From the NCBI GenBank assembly GCA_014529385.2, contig CM043952.1, forward strand, positions 70,625,299 to 70,689,298: a stretch of DNA of 64,000 bases, read 5' to 3'. A program made the translations under genes and the position numbers. This document shows positions 21,868-32,339 of this stretch, piece by piece (within the stretch, counting starts at the first letter, position 1; each line of letters begins with the position of its first letter). The notes beneath the pieces are model-generated. The model saw nothing but the letters and a program-made list of their open reading frames with translations, was not told the origin of the DNA and did not search any database. The DNA is from Adiantum capillus-veneris (lineage: Eukaryota; Streptophyta; Polypodiopsida; Polypodiales; Pteridaceae).

Positions 21868-22859
21868 TATACTAAAAGGATCGAATCAACTATAGATGCA
21901 CACTTATGGTTGTCAATAGATTCTGTAGGTGTCATTTTTGGCGTGACAGTTACAATGTTTTCTTGTGCATCGGTTGCATTGAAGTTATTGACTAATTCTT
22001 TGGTGCTTTTGTCATCATCTTCAAAGAGATGCCCGATATCTATAATGAAGCAAATGTGATATTTCGTACTCGATGTTCTGTTGTAAAATACACTTGATTT
22101 CCTACCCAATGTATATGCACCTTGTATTAGCGTTGGCAACAAACTGTCATAAATGTCTTGTGAGCTTATATTACTATCTCTAGTACAAAGGCTGAACAGA
22201 ATCTTCCACAAACACAATGTCTTGTGATACCAAGATACATTTTGTTTGCGGATGATATAATCTATAACCTTTGCTTTTAGTACTGTAACCTACAAAAATG
22301 CATTTAATAGCAGCAACAATCCTGCCACCAAAACCTGCAACATCCTCAACATATCCTGTATCAATGACATGTTCTGTAGAAAATTTCACTAACAAAAATT
22401 CTGCAGAAAATAAAGAAATTGCATGCACAACACTCTTGTCTGTAGTGGAAACGAAGGCGAAATGAGCCCAAATGAAAATTCTGAGTAGGAAAAACTCTAC
22501 AAGCTCCCCCAAATTATTTGTCAACTTGTGATGCTCACCAAAGCTCACCCAAATAGGAGAAAATGAGCAAACGTGTGCTGGTGATGTTGGTGACTATGCC
22601 CAGGAGGATGCAACCTAGTCTAATATCAATTGTTGGAAATAGGGTTGTAAGGAAACACACTTGGCTTGGAGATGATGAAGAAGCTCAAGGCACACAACAG
22701 AGAGTGTATTGTTTTGTGCACAAAATGAAAGATGAGTTATCCCTGGAAGGATGGGCATATATACAATGCATGGGGGGAAAAACCTCCTAGTGAGGGAAAA
22801 AATGCCCCGATGGTCCTAAATGTGTTCACACACATCACTATCACATGTATATGGAAGCA
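21868..22859 (-). mobile_element. Internally deleted relative of Copia-2
   Basis: On the minus strand an LTR (22631-22859) is clearly related to the 227-bp LTR of Copia-2. It is followed by a decayed primer site, then by pieces matching the Copia-2 leader and gag, and then directly by the integrase C-terminal block (YSTKSKGYRLYHPQTK near 22240-22280, DSNISSQDIYD near 22140-22175). Most of gag and the integrase core are missing between them. It is broken in many places and much older than Copia-2 at 54052. Confidence 0.75.
22631..22859 (-). repeat. LTR of the Copia-2-related copy
   Basis: About 229 bp, roughly 80% similar by eye to the Copia-2 LTR over its length. Shared blocks include TATACATGTG, GGGGCATTTTTTCCCTC, TGCATTGTATATA and GTGTGCCTTGAGCTTC. 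Confidence 0.75.
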
Positions 22860-22934
22860 ATCAAAGTTCAGATGAAGAAATTATAATCAAAAGAGTGAAT
22901 TGCTATCTACTAGGTCAAAAATGGCTACACTAGA

Positions 22935-24310
22935 GACAGATAGATAGATTTTATTATTGTCTTTGGAGGTCAAATATGACCTATGGGACCAAAGATACAT
23001 GAAAGTGTGTAGGTCTAAGTCATGGATAAAAATGTAAGCGAGGTAACTTTGGATGTGACCAAAGGCTGAGCACTCTAGTAGGGTGTAATATTTATACTCT
23101 CAAACTTGTAGAGAGAATAATGTGCACAATAAATTTGACTCTTCTCCATTGCCCCAACGCACTGTCTCGCATCAAAGGAGCTAAGCAAAATGGCTTTGAT
23201 AGTGCGTATCAATGACAAGGGGATAGACATAAGCATATAAGGATGAATACAATTTCCACTTTCAGTGAAGAACATGCTTTTGCAATTGAGGAAAATATAG
23301 GTGTTGTATGTATGAATCGTGACCCATCGGATTCCTCCCAAGCCGTAATACATTGATGTTGTAGAAAAGCTTCACTCACTTGGGAGTCTATTGAGACATC
23401 ATGTAGCAATTGTAATGCATCCCATCTCCCAAACCACTTCTCTATGTCTTGGATCCAACGTGTGCTCAAGATGCTGTTTTTTTACACTTTTCAAAAAAAT
23501 TTGCTTGCTCCCCATGAAATTGTAGGAAGCAGATGTGAGGGGTTTTGAAGTATCTTTATCATGTACTCCACAACCCTTTCCATGCCCATAACCACCATTG
23601 GAAGAGATCTCGACTCAAGAAGTAGGGGCATATATGGTGTTTGTGTCTTAACTTGGAGAAATTTTGCAAGAAAACGCTTTTTGACATTCTCAAACTCTTT
23701 CCAAAAGGACTTTGAGATACTTCTGCCCCTCAATTCAACTTCATAAAGAAGAACCATTGTCACCAATCTGTCAAAAATGTACTTCTTGAGAACCCAACAT
23801 TTGACATTTTCCGCATTATGTTCTCAAATGCATAGTACGCTCTCTTCCTGAGTTCCAAATGATGCATAGCACATTCATGCCACTTGTGATTGGCTAGAAC
23901 CTCAAGGCTAAGGTACTTAAAGCTCTCAAAAACTTCAAGTGTCTCATTGTTGTACACAAATGCATGGCTTCTCCTTATGTTTGGTTCTCACAAGCATAAA
24001 CTTTGTTTTGGATTCATTCACAATCAGCCCACTATGCAAGCAAAAGTTCTCAAGGACAAACATAATCTTTTGTGCATCCTCTAGAGTGTATTCTAGAAGC
24101 ACTACAACATTCACATACAACAAAAACAAGATTCCTGCATTGCAAATAGTAACCTCTTTAGTGCCTTCTTCTTGCATAAAGTCAAGTACCGCGTGTTCCA
24201 ACTGATCAATGCATAGACCAAAGAGAGTTGGTTAGAATGGAAATCCTTGTTTAACCCCAATAGTGCTTGCGAATTTTTGTTGAAATTTCTCTTTCCATGC
24301 ACAACTGACA
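22935..24310 (-). mobile_element. LINE copy 1 (5'-truncated, decayed)
   Basis: The minus strand encodes the C-terminal half of a plant non-LTR retrotransposon reverse transcriptase and its tail. In order these are: the VKQGFP block (~24255); the thumb-side helix block LEDAQKIMFVLENFCLHSGL (~24020-24080); ESFKYLSLEV (~23890-23930); LRKRAYYAFENI (~23820-23870); EFENVKKRFLAKFLQVK (~23640-23710); and the C-terminal block WIQDIEKWFGRWDALQLL (~23405-23455). At the polymerase centre (~24105-24125), where the family has YADD, this copy reads YVNV, so the active site is lost. The frame is also shifted several times. The 3' end near 22940 finishes in a TCTA-type short repeat rather than poly-A. A shared 3' tail links it to copy 2. 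The 5' end stops at a (GA)n tract. Confidence 0.75.
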
Positions 24311-24337
24311 AATCACCATCTCATAAATTCTAGAAGC

Positions 24338-24340
<3 letters not shown>

Positions 24341-24408
<68 letters not shown>
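24341..24408. repeat. (GA)n microsatellite
   Basis: About 34 GA units lie between the 5' truncation of LINE copy 1 and the 3' tail of LINE copy 2. Confidence 0.95.
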
Positions 24409-24410
<2 letters not shown>

Positions 24411-24459
24411 AACAAGAAGAAGAAGGAAAGAGTTCCTCTCTCACTCCCTCTCCCTTGAG

Positions 24460-25360
24460 GGATAGATAGACAAAAAGAATGATTGTATTATCATCCTCGG
24501 AGGACAAATATGACCTATGGGACCAAAGTAACATGTGATTGACAATGTATGGGGCTAATGAGCGATTCTCGATGCTCCAAAATTGTGGTGATGAGAGTCG
24601 CAATGGAGAGCCCACAATGCGGCTGGAAGAGGAAAGTGTGTAGGTCTAAGTCATGGCTGAAAATGTGAGGGAAGCAAGTTTGGATGTGACCAAAAGCTGA
24701 ACACTCTAGTAGCATAACCTTTGTTTTGGATTCATACAATCAATCCAGTATGCAAGCAGAATTTCTCAAGGAAAATCATAAGCTTTTGTGCATCCTCTAA
24801 AGTGTGTGCCAGAAGCACTACATCATCCGCATACAACAAAAGCATGTTTTATTTTGCATTGCAAATGGTGACCTCTTCAATGCATTCTTCTTGCATAAAG
24901 TTAAGTACCATTTGTTCCAATTGATTGATGCATGGATCAAAAAGAGTTGGTGACAATGGATTTCCTTGTTTAACCCTACTGGTGCTTGCAAAATTTTCTA
25001 AAATTCATCTTCCCATACAAAATTGGCATATCACTATCTCATGGATTCATGAAACCGCAGGTCCGCAAGCATGAACTCACATGGCACTTAAGGTTCTTCC
25101 ATCCTTCTCCACAAATTGTTACATGGAATCATATCAAAAGCTTTCTTTAAGTCCAAAAAGAAAAAATACAATTGCTTGCCTTTCAACAAACTTTCCTCCA
25201 TGATAACACAAAGAGTGACAAGATGGTCAATGGTGTTATGGGATTGACAGAAAATTGCTTGTCCTTTTTCATGCTTGTCATTCTTTTAGCCCAATCTCTC
25301 AATAGACAATAACATCACCTTCGCCTTTAAAATAAGCAATGTTCTCCTCTAAATCAATAA
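24460..25360 (-). mobile_element. LINE copy 2 (internally deleted)
   Basis: This is a second copy of the same LINE family on the minus strand. It keeps the upstream palm of reverse transcriptase that copy 1 lacks (FFLDLKKAFDM near 25135-25170, LWRRMEE near 25100-25125) and an intact LLLYADDVVLLAHTLEDAQK core near 24790-24850. Just after that core the sequence jumps to the 3' tail: the junction near 24715 joins what in copy 1 are points about 900 bp apart. The 3' tail (24470-24715) matches 22940-23080 of copy 1 and also ends in a short CTAT-type repeat. It is inactive. Confidence 0.7.
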
Positions 25361-25446
25361 ATGCTTGATCTCTATCCATGCAAGTATAAAAGGGGGATCA
25401 TGATGAGGAATGTAGCAACTGGCTGCAAAGGGGTGCTCTTTTTGGT

Positions 25447-25772
25447 GTCATAATTTTTAGCCATACATAACTTTCTCATGGCTTTGGCTTTGTCACTTTT
25501 GCTAATGAGAAATATATGATGGGAACCATTGAGGGCATGAATGGTAAGCACTTGGATGATCGGAGCATCACTATGAACCAGGCTCAAGGTCACAATGAAG
25601 GTGGAGGTGGTTATCAAGTGGAGGCTATGGTGGTGACTCATTCTATGGTGATAGAGAATGTAGATATAGTGGATGAACAAATGGAGGAGGTTATGGTAGT
25701 GGTGGTGGGTGGGACTGTAACTATGGAAGTGGAGGTGGTGGGTATGGTAGAGGGAGAGATAAAGGAGATTGA
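25447..25772 (+). pseudogene. Glycine-rich RNA-binding protein (GRP7/RBG-like) pseudogene fragment
   Basis: Read from 25447, the plus strand gives the second half of an RRM followed by a glycine-rich tail. The RNP1 octamer reads HGFGFVTF at about 25477-25500 (consensus K/R-G-F-G-F-V-x-F). IEGMNGKHLDDRSITMNQAQ follows at about 25528-25587, the typical RRM end of plant small glycine-rich RNA-binding proteins. After GGGGY at about 25600-25614 the reading frame shifts by one, and the tail continues in another frame as Gly/Tyr-rich repeats (GGGYGSGGG-like). A TAA codon interrupts the RRM at 25468-25470 and other stops occur in the tail. RNP2 and the first half of the RRM are absent. The preserved part starts near where an intron commonly splits the RRM in this family, so it is probably a captured exon 2 rather than a processed copy. 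It is not functional. The living parents bind RNA in stress and circadian regulation. Confidence 0.75.
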
Positions 25773-25803
25773 GATGGAGAGAGAAGAGAGATAGAGAGAA
25801 GAG

Positions 25804-25943
25804 TATGGAGCGAACATTTCTTGCTAAAATTGGTAATTAAATAAATAACCCAAAAAAGCTCGCTCTAAAGCTTGTATGGAGCAAGATTTTCTTGCTTAAA
25901 ATGGTAATTAAAGCGATAACAAATAAAGCTCGCTCCAAATCCC
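25804..25943. repeat. Tandem dimer of a ~68-bp foldback unit
   Basis: Two units (about 25805-25873 and 25874-25943) each start ATGGAGC(G/A)A, contain TGGTAATTAAA, and end AAAGCTCGCTC(C/T). The start and end are inverted complements, so each unit can fold back. It abuts the broken LTR of Copia-4 at 25949. Related ends occur at 17433-17530. Confidence 0.55.
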
Positions 25944-25948
25944 TACTT

Positions 25949-26185
25949 GGAATACAAGGGACATGTTATCCTTCGATATAGGATGCCATGGTTCATGGAG
26001 ATGGCCTCCTTATATAATGCTATGGGTGGATGGTATGTGTGTGTGTGGCATGTGCAGTATTGACTATGCCAACCCACCATCTACGGGCACTGAGCACTAG
26101 CCATAGTACCAATGGCATGTACATATGGCCTAGTATCACAGGGAATATTCTAGGTTGGGCTCCCAAATTAGCTCCATACTAATAT
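25949..26185 (-). repeat. Copia-4 3' LTR remnant
   Basis: This matches the first ~235 bp of the LTR at 33963-34384. Shared blocks include ATGGTTCATGGAGATGGCC, CTCCTTATATA, GGCATGTACA and CCTAGTATCA. The remaining ~190 bp of the LTR are missing, and the foldback dimer lies at the break. Confidence 0.75.
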
Positions 26186-26650
26186 CCAAAAACCAAATTT
26201 CTAGAATCACAATCTGCTCAATCAGAGTCACAATACCCACTTAGGGTATTTCTGCCAATTCCATAGAAAATTCCATGGCCCAAAGTACCTTCAATATACT
26301 TTAGAACAATGGCCGCCTTCTAATGAGATTCCCTAGGCTAGTTGGAAAACTTGCTTAAAAGACCAACTACAAAATAAGTGTATGGTCTAGTATTACACAA
26401 GAGAATCAAACTTCCCACAAGCTTCGTGTACTTCTTGATGTCAACTAAGGGAGAAGAATCCTTCATGGAGAGTTTTATATTAACCTCCATTAGAGTGCTC
26501 ACATGTTTATAATCCATCATCCCAAATGCTTTTAAAATTTCTATTGCATACTTTTGTTGAGAAATGAAGATGCCCTTTGTGGACTGCCAAACCTCAATCC
26601 CCAAACAATAACGTAAAAGTCCCAAATCTATCACTTCAAACTCTTTTGAG
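26186..26650 (-). mobile_element. Copia-4 RNase H and reverse transcriptase C-terminal remains
   Basis: The minus strand reads LGLLRYCLGIEVWQSTKGIF near 26570-26630, the block that follows the Copia polymerase active site, and then a CNTRPYTYFVVG-type block near 26370-26405. It is broken. Confidence 0.75.
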
Positions 26651-27009
26651 TTTTTTGAATAAGCTCTTCATGACATTATGAAAGAAATGGCCTCATTTTT
26701 TAGCCTTTTAACTCTAGTGAGAGAATGCTCCTCAGTCAATAGAAATAAGGCTAATGTTATGTAGGAAAAGCTTTTTTCCTCATTTTTGAAAATATCCATG
26801 AAAACCATTTTGGTGAAATTGTCACTATCATAAAAAGAATAAGGCATTTGATAGTGACACCTTGCACAAGCATCAAAGGACTTTCTTTTTATGACCGACT
26901 ATTGCTATCCTATAAAGTGAGGTACTTGTACGTGTACATCTCGCGCAATCACCTTTTTATGAGCTAAACACAATTCAAATTTGAACGGATCTTACTTGAT
27001 AGCGATTGA

Positions 27010-27203
27010 TAGGTACTATTTAAGACTATGAAGGGGTCAAAACCAAGCGAATAGAGTCCCATGAGGGGTCTCTTGGGCCCTAATCTTTTCCTTGGTGCTA
27101 TTTATAGTCTTAAATAGGTACTATTTAAGACTATGAAGGGGTCAAAACCAAGCGAATAGAGTCCCATGAGGGGTCTCTTGGGCCTTAATCTTTTCCTTGG
27201 TGC
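27010..27203. repeat. 105-bp tandem duplication
   Basis: 27010-27098 and 27115-27203 are almost identical (one C/T difference seen), with a period of 105 bp. They lie in the non-coding segment (26650-27680) that separates Copia-4 reverse transcriptase pieces. Confidence 0.9.
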
Positions 27204-27359
27204 AAGCTTTCATTGCTTGCATGAGCGATAGGTGCCAAAATAGTTTTAAAAACACTTGCTTCAATGATAAGAGCTTGAAATAGCAAGTATTGGGTGCTAG
27301 CTTTGTTGTGGAGCTTGCACTGATTGTATGAATGAGAGGAGCATGAGAGGAGAGATAGT

Positions 27360-27361
<2 letters not shown>

Positions 27362-27428
<67 letters not shown>
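27362..27428. repeat. (GA)n microsatellite
   Basis: About 33 GA units lie in the segment separating Copia-4 reverse transcriptase pieces. Confidence 0.95.
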
Positions 27429-27431
<3 letters not shown>

Positions 27432-27699
27432 AAGATCATCTCCCCGTCCACTATTCCTTGGCGCTAGCAATGAATATTTGCATGAGAAGAGCTCAATGTT
27501 AAGAGAGGCAATGGGCCCAATTTTTAGTTGTTGACTCCACCTTTGATGTGACGTGTAGCCACAATAAAATAGATTTTCTCAATAGTGAATAAAGAGATTT
27601 TCTCAATAGAAAATCGGACATAATCATTCAAAAATTTGACCCGACCTATTGAGCTACACAACTTTTTACGCCTAGGTGATCTGTAGCTCAAGGACTACC

Positions 27700-29000
27700 A
27701 ATTTCTCTTTGAAATTCCAAAAAATTACTTTTGCATTTTTCATAATTACCTCTCTCTATGTTGAGTTGGCGTTTCTTATAGGGCCCAAAATTGAGTCCAA
27801 ATTTCTTCTAATGTCACTTGTGATAATTAAGTCATATACATACAAGATATCAATTACCTGCTTTCTATTCTCTCTTAGTGCATACAAATTTTCATCGAAA
27901 TCACTTCTTTTAAACACAAGCTTTTTGAAAACCCTACTTATCCTGGCATACCATACTCTCATTGATTTCTTTAGACCATATACACCATTTTCAATCTTCA
28001 AACCTTCCCTTTTGAATGGGGCGACTTGAACCCTAGTGGTTGCTCTACATACACCTCGTCCTTGAGAAGTCCATTCAAAAAGGTGGATACTACATCCATT
28101 TGGAAAATAATTCAACAAAAGATAGTAGAAAGAGCAAGTATGTCATTCGAGCTATGGGAGCAAAGGTTTCACTCACATTAGACCCTTCAATTTGTGATAA
28201 ACCTTGTGCTACAAGCCTTGCTTTGTAATTTTCCAACGAGTATCATCCTTTTGTTTGACTTTGTAAACCCATTTGGCGCCTATGACCTTCTTCTTTGGTG
28301 GCCAATCCACTACTTCCAAGGTGTTATTCTATGTTATGCTATTATACTCTAACCGTATTTCTTCTTTCCACTTTGGATCAACCATGGCCTCTTTAACAAC
28401 GGTTGACTCCTATACATAGTCCACAATTTTAGTCATTAAAGCCACGTTGACAACGTGTTCAGAGGCTCATTTTCACTCCTCTATTCTCTTTGACCATCAC
28501 AAACCATTCCTCTTTTTCACAAGGATTATGAACATGAGAATTTTGATAATCAAAGAGCTGTTGAGCTCACTTTGGTAGTGGCTTCTCTTGTGATGTTACA
28601 ACAAGTTGGTTAGTTTTGTTTGATTTTTCATCCATCAAAAAACTCCTCCTCCTCAATTTTTACCCGACTTTCATCTGACACAAGTTGGATTATTTCTTCA
28701 TTTTATGAGAAAGTGGACGAACCAACTTTCTTGACCAAATGTGGCCCTTGTTCAAATACCAGGTCACAACTAGTGAGTATCTTCTTTGCCTCTGGATCAT
28801 AGAGTCTATATGCCTTAGACTCTTCATTATATAGTAGAAAGACACACTTCTTGTTTTTGGAATCTAGCTTTATTAGTTTGAAATTAGGAACATGTGCATA
28901 ACAAAAACACCCAAAAATCCTGAAATACAAGACCGAAGGTTTCTTAGCAAAATAGGCTTCTTGAGGTGTTTTTCCTTTCAAAGTCTTTGTGTAGCTTCAA
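27700..29000 (-). mobile_element. Copia-4 integrase C-terminal and reverse transcriptase remains
   Basis: 28703-28981 reads as the integrase tail of Copia (TPQEAYFAKKPSVLYFRIFG, then YNEESKAYRLYDPEAKKIL). 27756-28330 reads as reverse transcriptase up to the active-site region. It is broken. Confidence 0.75.
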
Positions 29001-29690
29001 TTGAGGATATAAAGTGTTGTATTTATTGCTTCAATCCAAAAAGAATCTAGCATATCCTTGGCTTTGAGCATGCATCATGTCATCTCTACCATAATTCGGG
29101 AGGTATGGTGGGCCATAGTTCAAGCTCTGTCTCTGAACTATTGGTGAATTCTCTTTCCTTCCAAGAAGCTTTCATGGTTCTGTTCTTCTCATTTTATTTC
29201 TTCTTTGTCAAGTCTTTAACATCATAACCTTTCTTGTCATAATAAAAATAGCTACTTGTAAATTTCTTCTTCTTGGGCTCCTACTTAGAGACATTTGACA
29301 TAGTCCTCTTGCCTTTTGTGCTAGCCATGAAAGTAGCATCACCCCACCGTTCCTAATTTTGAGTTGTAGCTCCTCTTCAAGCAACATTGCACTCAGTTCA
29401 AGTCAAATGTAGAGGGGTTGGATGAACCTGAGTGTTGAGTACCATAACAAGACCATCATATCTAGCTAGAAGTATGCAAATGCAGCATTGAGCTAAATAT
29501 TTCAGAGAAATAGCCACACCAACAACAACCAATTGATCTTAGAGATCCTTAATTTTCTTGATAAAGGCCTCCATCTTCTCTTTGTTAGCAAGTTTCTTAG
29601 TAGCAAGTTGATTTTTCAGATTTTGAGTTCTAGTGTGATTGTACGCTTCATATACATTAGGGCCAAAAATGACTCAAAAAGGGTTGTGTA
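29001..29690 (-). mobile_element. Copia-4 gag remains
   Basis: The minus strand at about 29420-29665 has the Copia gag pattern (LKNQLATKKLANKEKMEAFI, then a DQLVVVGVAIS-type block). 29001-29400 is weakly readable. It is broken. Confidence 0.6.
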
Positions 29691-29731
29691 AGGAATTGGT
29701 TAACTTACTAATTAGCAGAGCCGTTGATGAT

Positions 29732-30009
29732 CAAAACGGCTCCAAATTTAGCTGTTTTAGTTATTTAAAGCATACCTACGCAATTTAAAGCGTATCTAGA
29801 TACATATATTTAAATATTAAATATTCAAAACGGCTCCAAATTTAGCTGTTTTAGTTATTTAAAGCATACCTACGCAATTTAAAGCGTATCTAGGTACATA
29901 TATTTAAATATTAAATATTCAAAACGGCTCCAAATTTAGCTGTTTTAGTTATTTAAAGTATACCTACGCAATTTAAAGCGTATCTAGGTACATATATTTA
30001 AATATTAAA
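29732..30009. repeat. Three tandem copies of a 94-bp unit
   Basis: Units start at 29732, 29826 and 29920 with CAAAACGGCTCCAAATTTAG and are nearly identical. Each contains two related ~20-bp blocks (ATTTAAAGCATACCTACGCA and ATTTAAAGCGTATCTAGGTA). The array ends about 260 bp upstream of the first ATG of the unknown coding region at 30271. Confidence 0.95.
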
Positions 30010-30270
30010 AAAGATATCGTTTTCTTCACATTCCTTTGCGGCTCACCTTGAAATTTGTTCTCATTTACTTCACTTGGCGGCAAATAGTTGTTTCCAATTT
30101 GAATCACTCAATCTCTGTTTTTTCTCTCTGACCTTTCACGAGCTTTCTCTCTTCTTTTCTGATACTGAAAGCTCTGCTACTACGTTATCTCCATTATACA
30201 TTTTGTGTGCTCTTCATTACTTTCAAGTTTCACTTGAACATTAAGCTAAGCCAAGAATATGCTACTATGC

Positions 30271-32290
30271 GGAGTGTCTATCAAAGACCAATTACAACTC
30301 CAAATGAAGCACAACAACTTCACAACGAGGGGAATAAACACATTGATATATGCACAGATGGGAGCTTGTATCCACCAGATCCCAGCACTGGAAGGTATCC
30401 ATCTTTTCACACACCTCATGATTTGATGAGATTTGTTGGAGATGGGGTTGATGGCTTACTAGGATATAGTTCTATGCTATCTCATTACACATTGATCATA
30501 CACAGTACATTCAATATGTCAAAACTGCTTTGTCTTCGAATGCAACAAGAATTTTAGAACTTGAAAACAAAATAGCATCTCTAAAACAAGAAAATCATCA
30601 GCTTCAGACTTTAGAAGAAACTCAACCAATAGGATTAAGAGCACAAGTAAAATGAATGAGAGATGTAGTAAACTTAACAGAAGGTTCTGGGCAAAGAAAA
30701 AAAAGGTTAAAGATCACTAGAGAACATGTGACCAGCCTTTTAGGATTTGATATGTCCAATGTTCAAGAATGGGTGAGATTCTTGATTGAGGTAATGAACA
30801 AGAGTGACATTTTGAAACTTTTGAAATTTCTCAAAAATCACCCAAAAAAAATTGATATTTCAAAATTTACTGAAAGATATGGATTTATTGGCCCAACCTT
30901 CTCAAATGCAAGAAGTTTGTGACATAGTGGGGGTGAGTAGAAGGGGTTATAGGGTCATCTCTAAAACCTGGTTTCAGGTCCTTAAGTATTACAAGATTAA
31001 AGCTTTTGGATTGCCTAGGCCTCACAATGCTGGGAAAGCAAGGACTCTGTTAAAGGAAGAAATACCTGAACATTTTGGAGAGTACTATCATATAGAAGGA
31101 ACGATGCATATGAAAAACAGAAGAAAAAATATTTGAGTATAATGTTTTTAATAACATTTGAATGAGTATAAAAAAAGTTCAATATGCTATGGTGAGATAC
31201 TGTAACATGCGAGAAGTATATTGTGAAGAAAAACTTATATTTGCTGTGAAATTGGATGAAGCTCAAATTCAAAAATGTCAAAAAATGAAAAGAGTATCCA
31301 TATCCCTAATGAATAGAGCATTGGATTATAGTCAGGGTAAACTTGATTCCCCATACCACAAAAATCAATCAGAATTGGAGCTCTGGTGGATTGAAGCAGC
31401 TCAAATATCATTGAAAATCACGATACATTGAAATGGATCTTTTTGCATACCTATATCCCTTTTGTTATACAGGACCAAAATGCAGGTAAACAACTCCGTG
31501 TAGATGGCATGGGTGACTTCATTGTAGAATGACACTTGAGTGCCGGCCTAAAGGAACTGAAGTGCATGTTTGGTGTATGTGGAGGTGCCAATACCAAGTA
31601 TCCATGTCTGTATTGCATGGCAAGCACTAGAACAAAAGGATGGCTTGTAGAACATGAGGTTGGAAAACCATCATCGAGAAATAGTGTGACCGTCATCGAC
31701 TACCCATCGTCTTTTTTGATTTGGGATCCAATTCTAGCAATATATTTGAAAAATGTACATATATGTTCAATGCATGCAGAGATAGAATCTTGGACAAATT
31801 GCTTCGACTCTATCTTGATTATGCATATCTATTAGGCCAAGTAAACTTGCAAATGAGTGCATAGAAAAATGTGAGGCTTTGCTCTCTTAAATGGTTTTCA
31901 TGGTGGTCAAGTGCATCTAAAAAAAGATCTTACTCTTTCAAAAGGAACGGGTGATGTTTTACGAAATGTTTCAATGGGTGGATTGAAAAGCCGGAAGATC
32001 CTTGAGCAACCATGACAACAAACAAGTCGACGTTATGTGGAACTGCTGAAAGTATCTTTGTGTAATAACAACCAATGTCAAAAATAAAGCAGATGTAGCC
32101 AACAAACGCATGGAAGTGTGGAAGAAGCTTGACTTTTTTTTGAAAGTTTTGAGACAACAAGTTAGCTCTACTACTTTTGCAGATGACTTTAAGAAGACAA
32201 TAAAGCTTTCAATAACTGGTATCACAGATGCTTGGGGAGCAAAAGACATCACATATTACTTGGTGAGTATTCAATTACTTCTTAAAGTCT
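30271..32290 (+). pseudogene. Decayed coding region of unknown type, possibly a DNA transposase
   Basis: Over about 2 kb the plus strand has protein-like frames that succeed one another: 30271-30557, 30508-30654 (coiled-coil-like LELENKIASLKQENHQLQ), 30656-30922, 30905-31136, 31162-31431, 31536-31835 and 32110-32265. I do not recognise the family. Visible points are an N-terminal part rich in charged helices, a Cys pair region CGGANTKYPCLYC (about 31575-31615), a conserved-looking HICSMHAEIE (about 31759-31790), and a possible intron donor GTGAGT at 32262. Acidic residues in VKLDEAQI (~31250), VDGMGDF (~31505) and HAEIE (~31785) could form a DDE triad, but this is a guess. The region sits inside a foreign segment in Copia-4, which suits a DNA transposon. 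No terminal inverted repeats were found by eye. Confidence 0.45.
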
Positions 32291-32339
32291 GGATAGTTTT
32301 TTACATTGTATCCTATGAGTAGGGAAGGTTTGGAACAAT

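Noticed and set aside
24313-24615. Ser/Leu repeat frames over (GA)n tracts (also at 27185, 36982, 42026, 44193-44834)
   Set aside because: Long (SL)n or (RE)n frames are translations of microsatellites.
25516-25794. 92-codon Val/Glu-rich frame
   Set aside because: It contains the correct frame of the RNA-binding pseudogene only at its start, and then reads the Gly-rich tail in a shifted frame.
29732-30009. 94-bp tandem repeats as a CRISPR array
   Set aside because: Units are directly adjacent with no unique spacers, and the context is eukaryotic.
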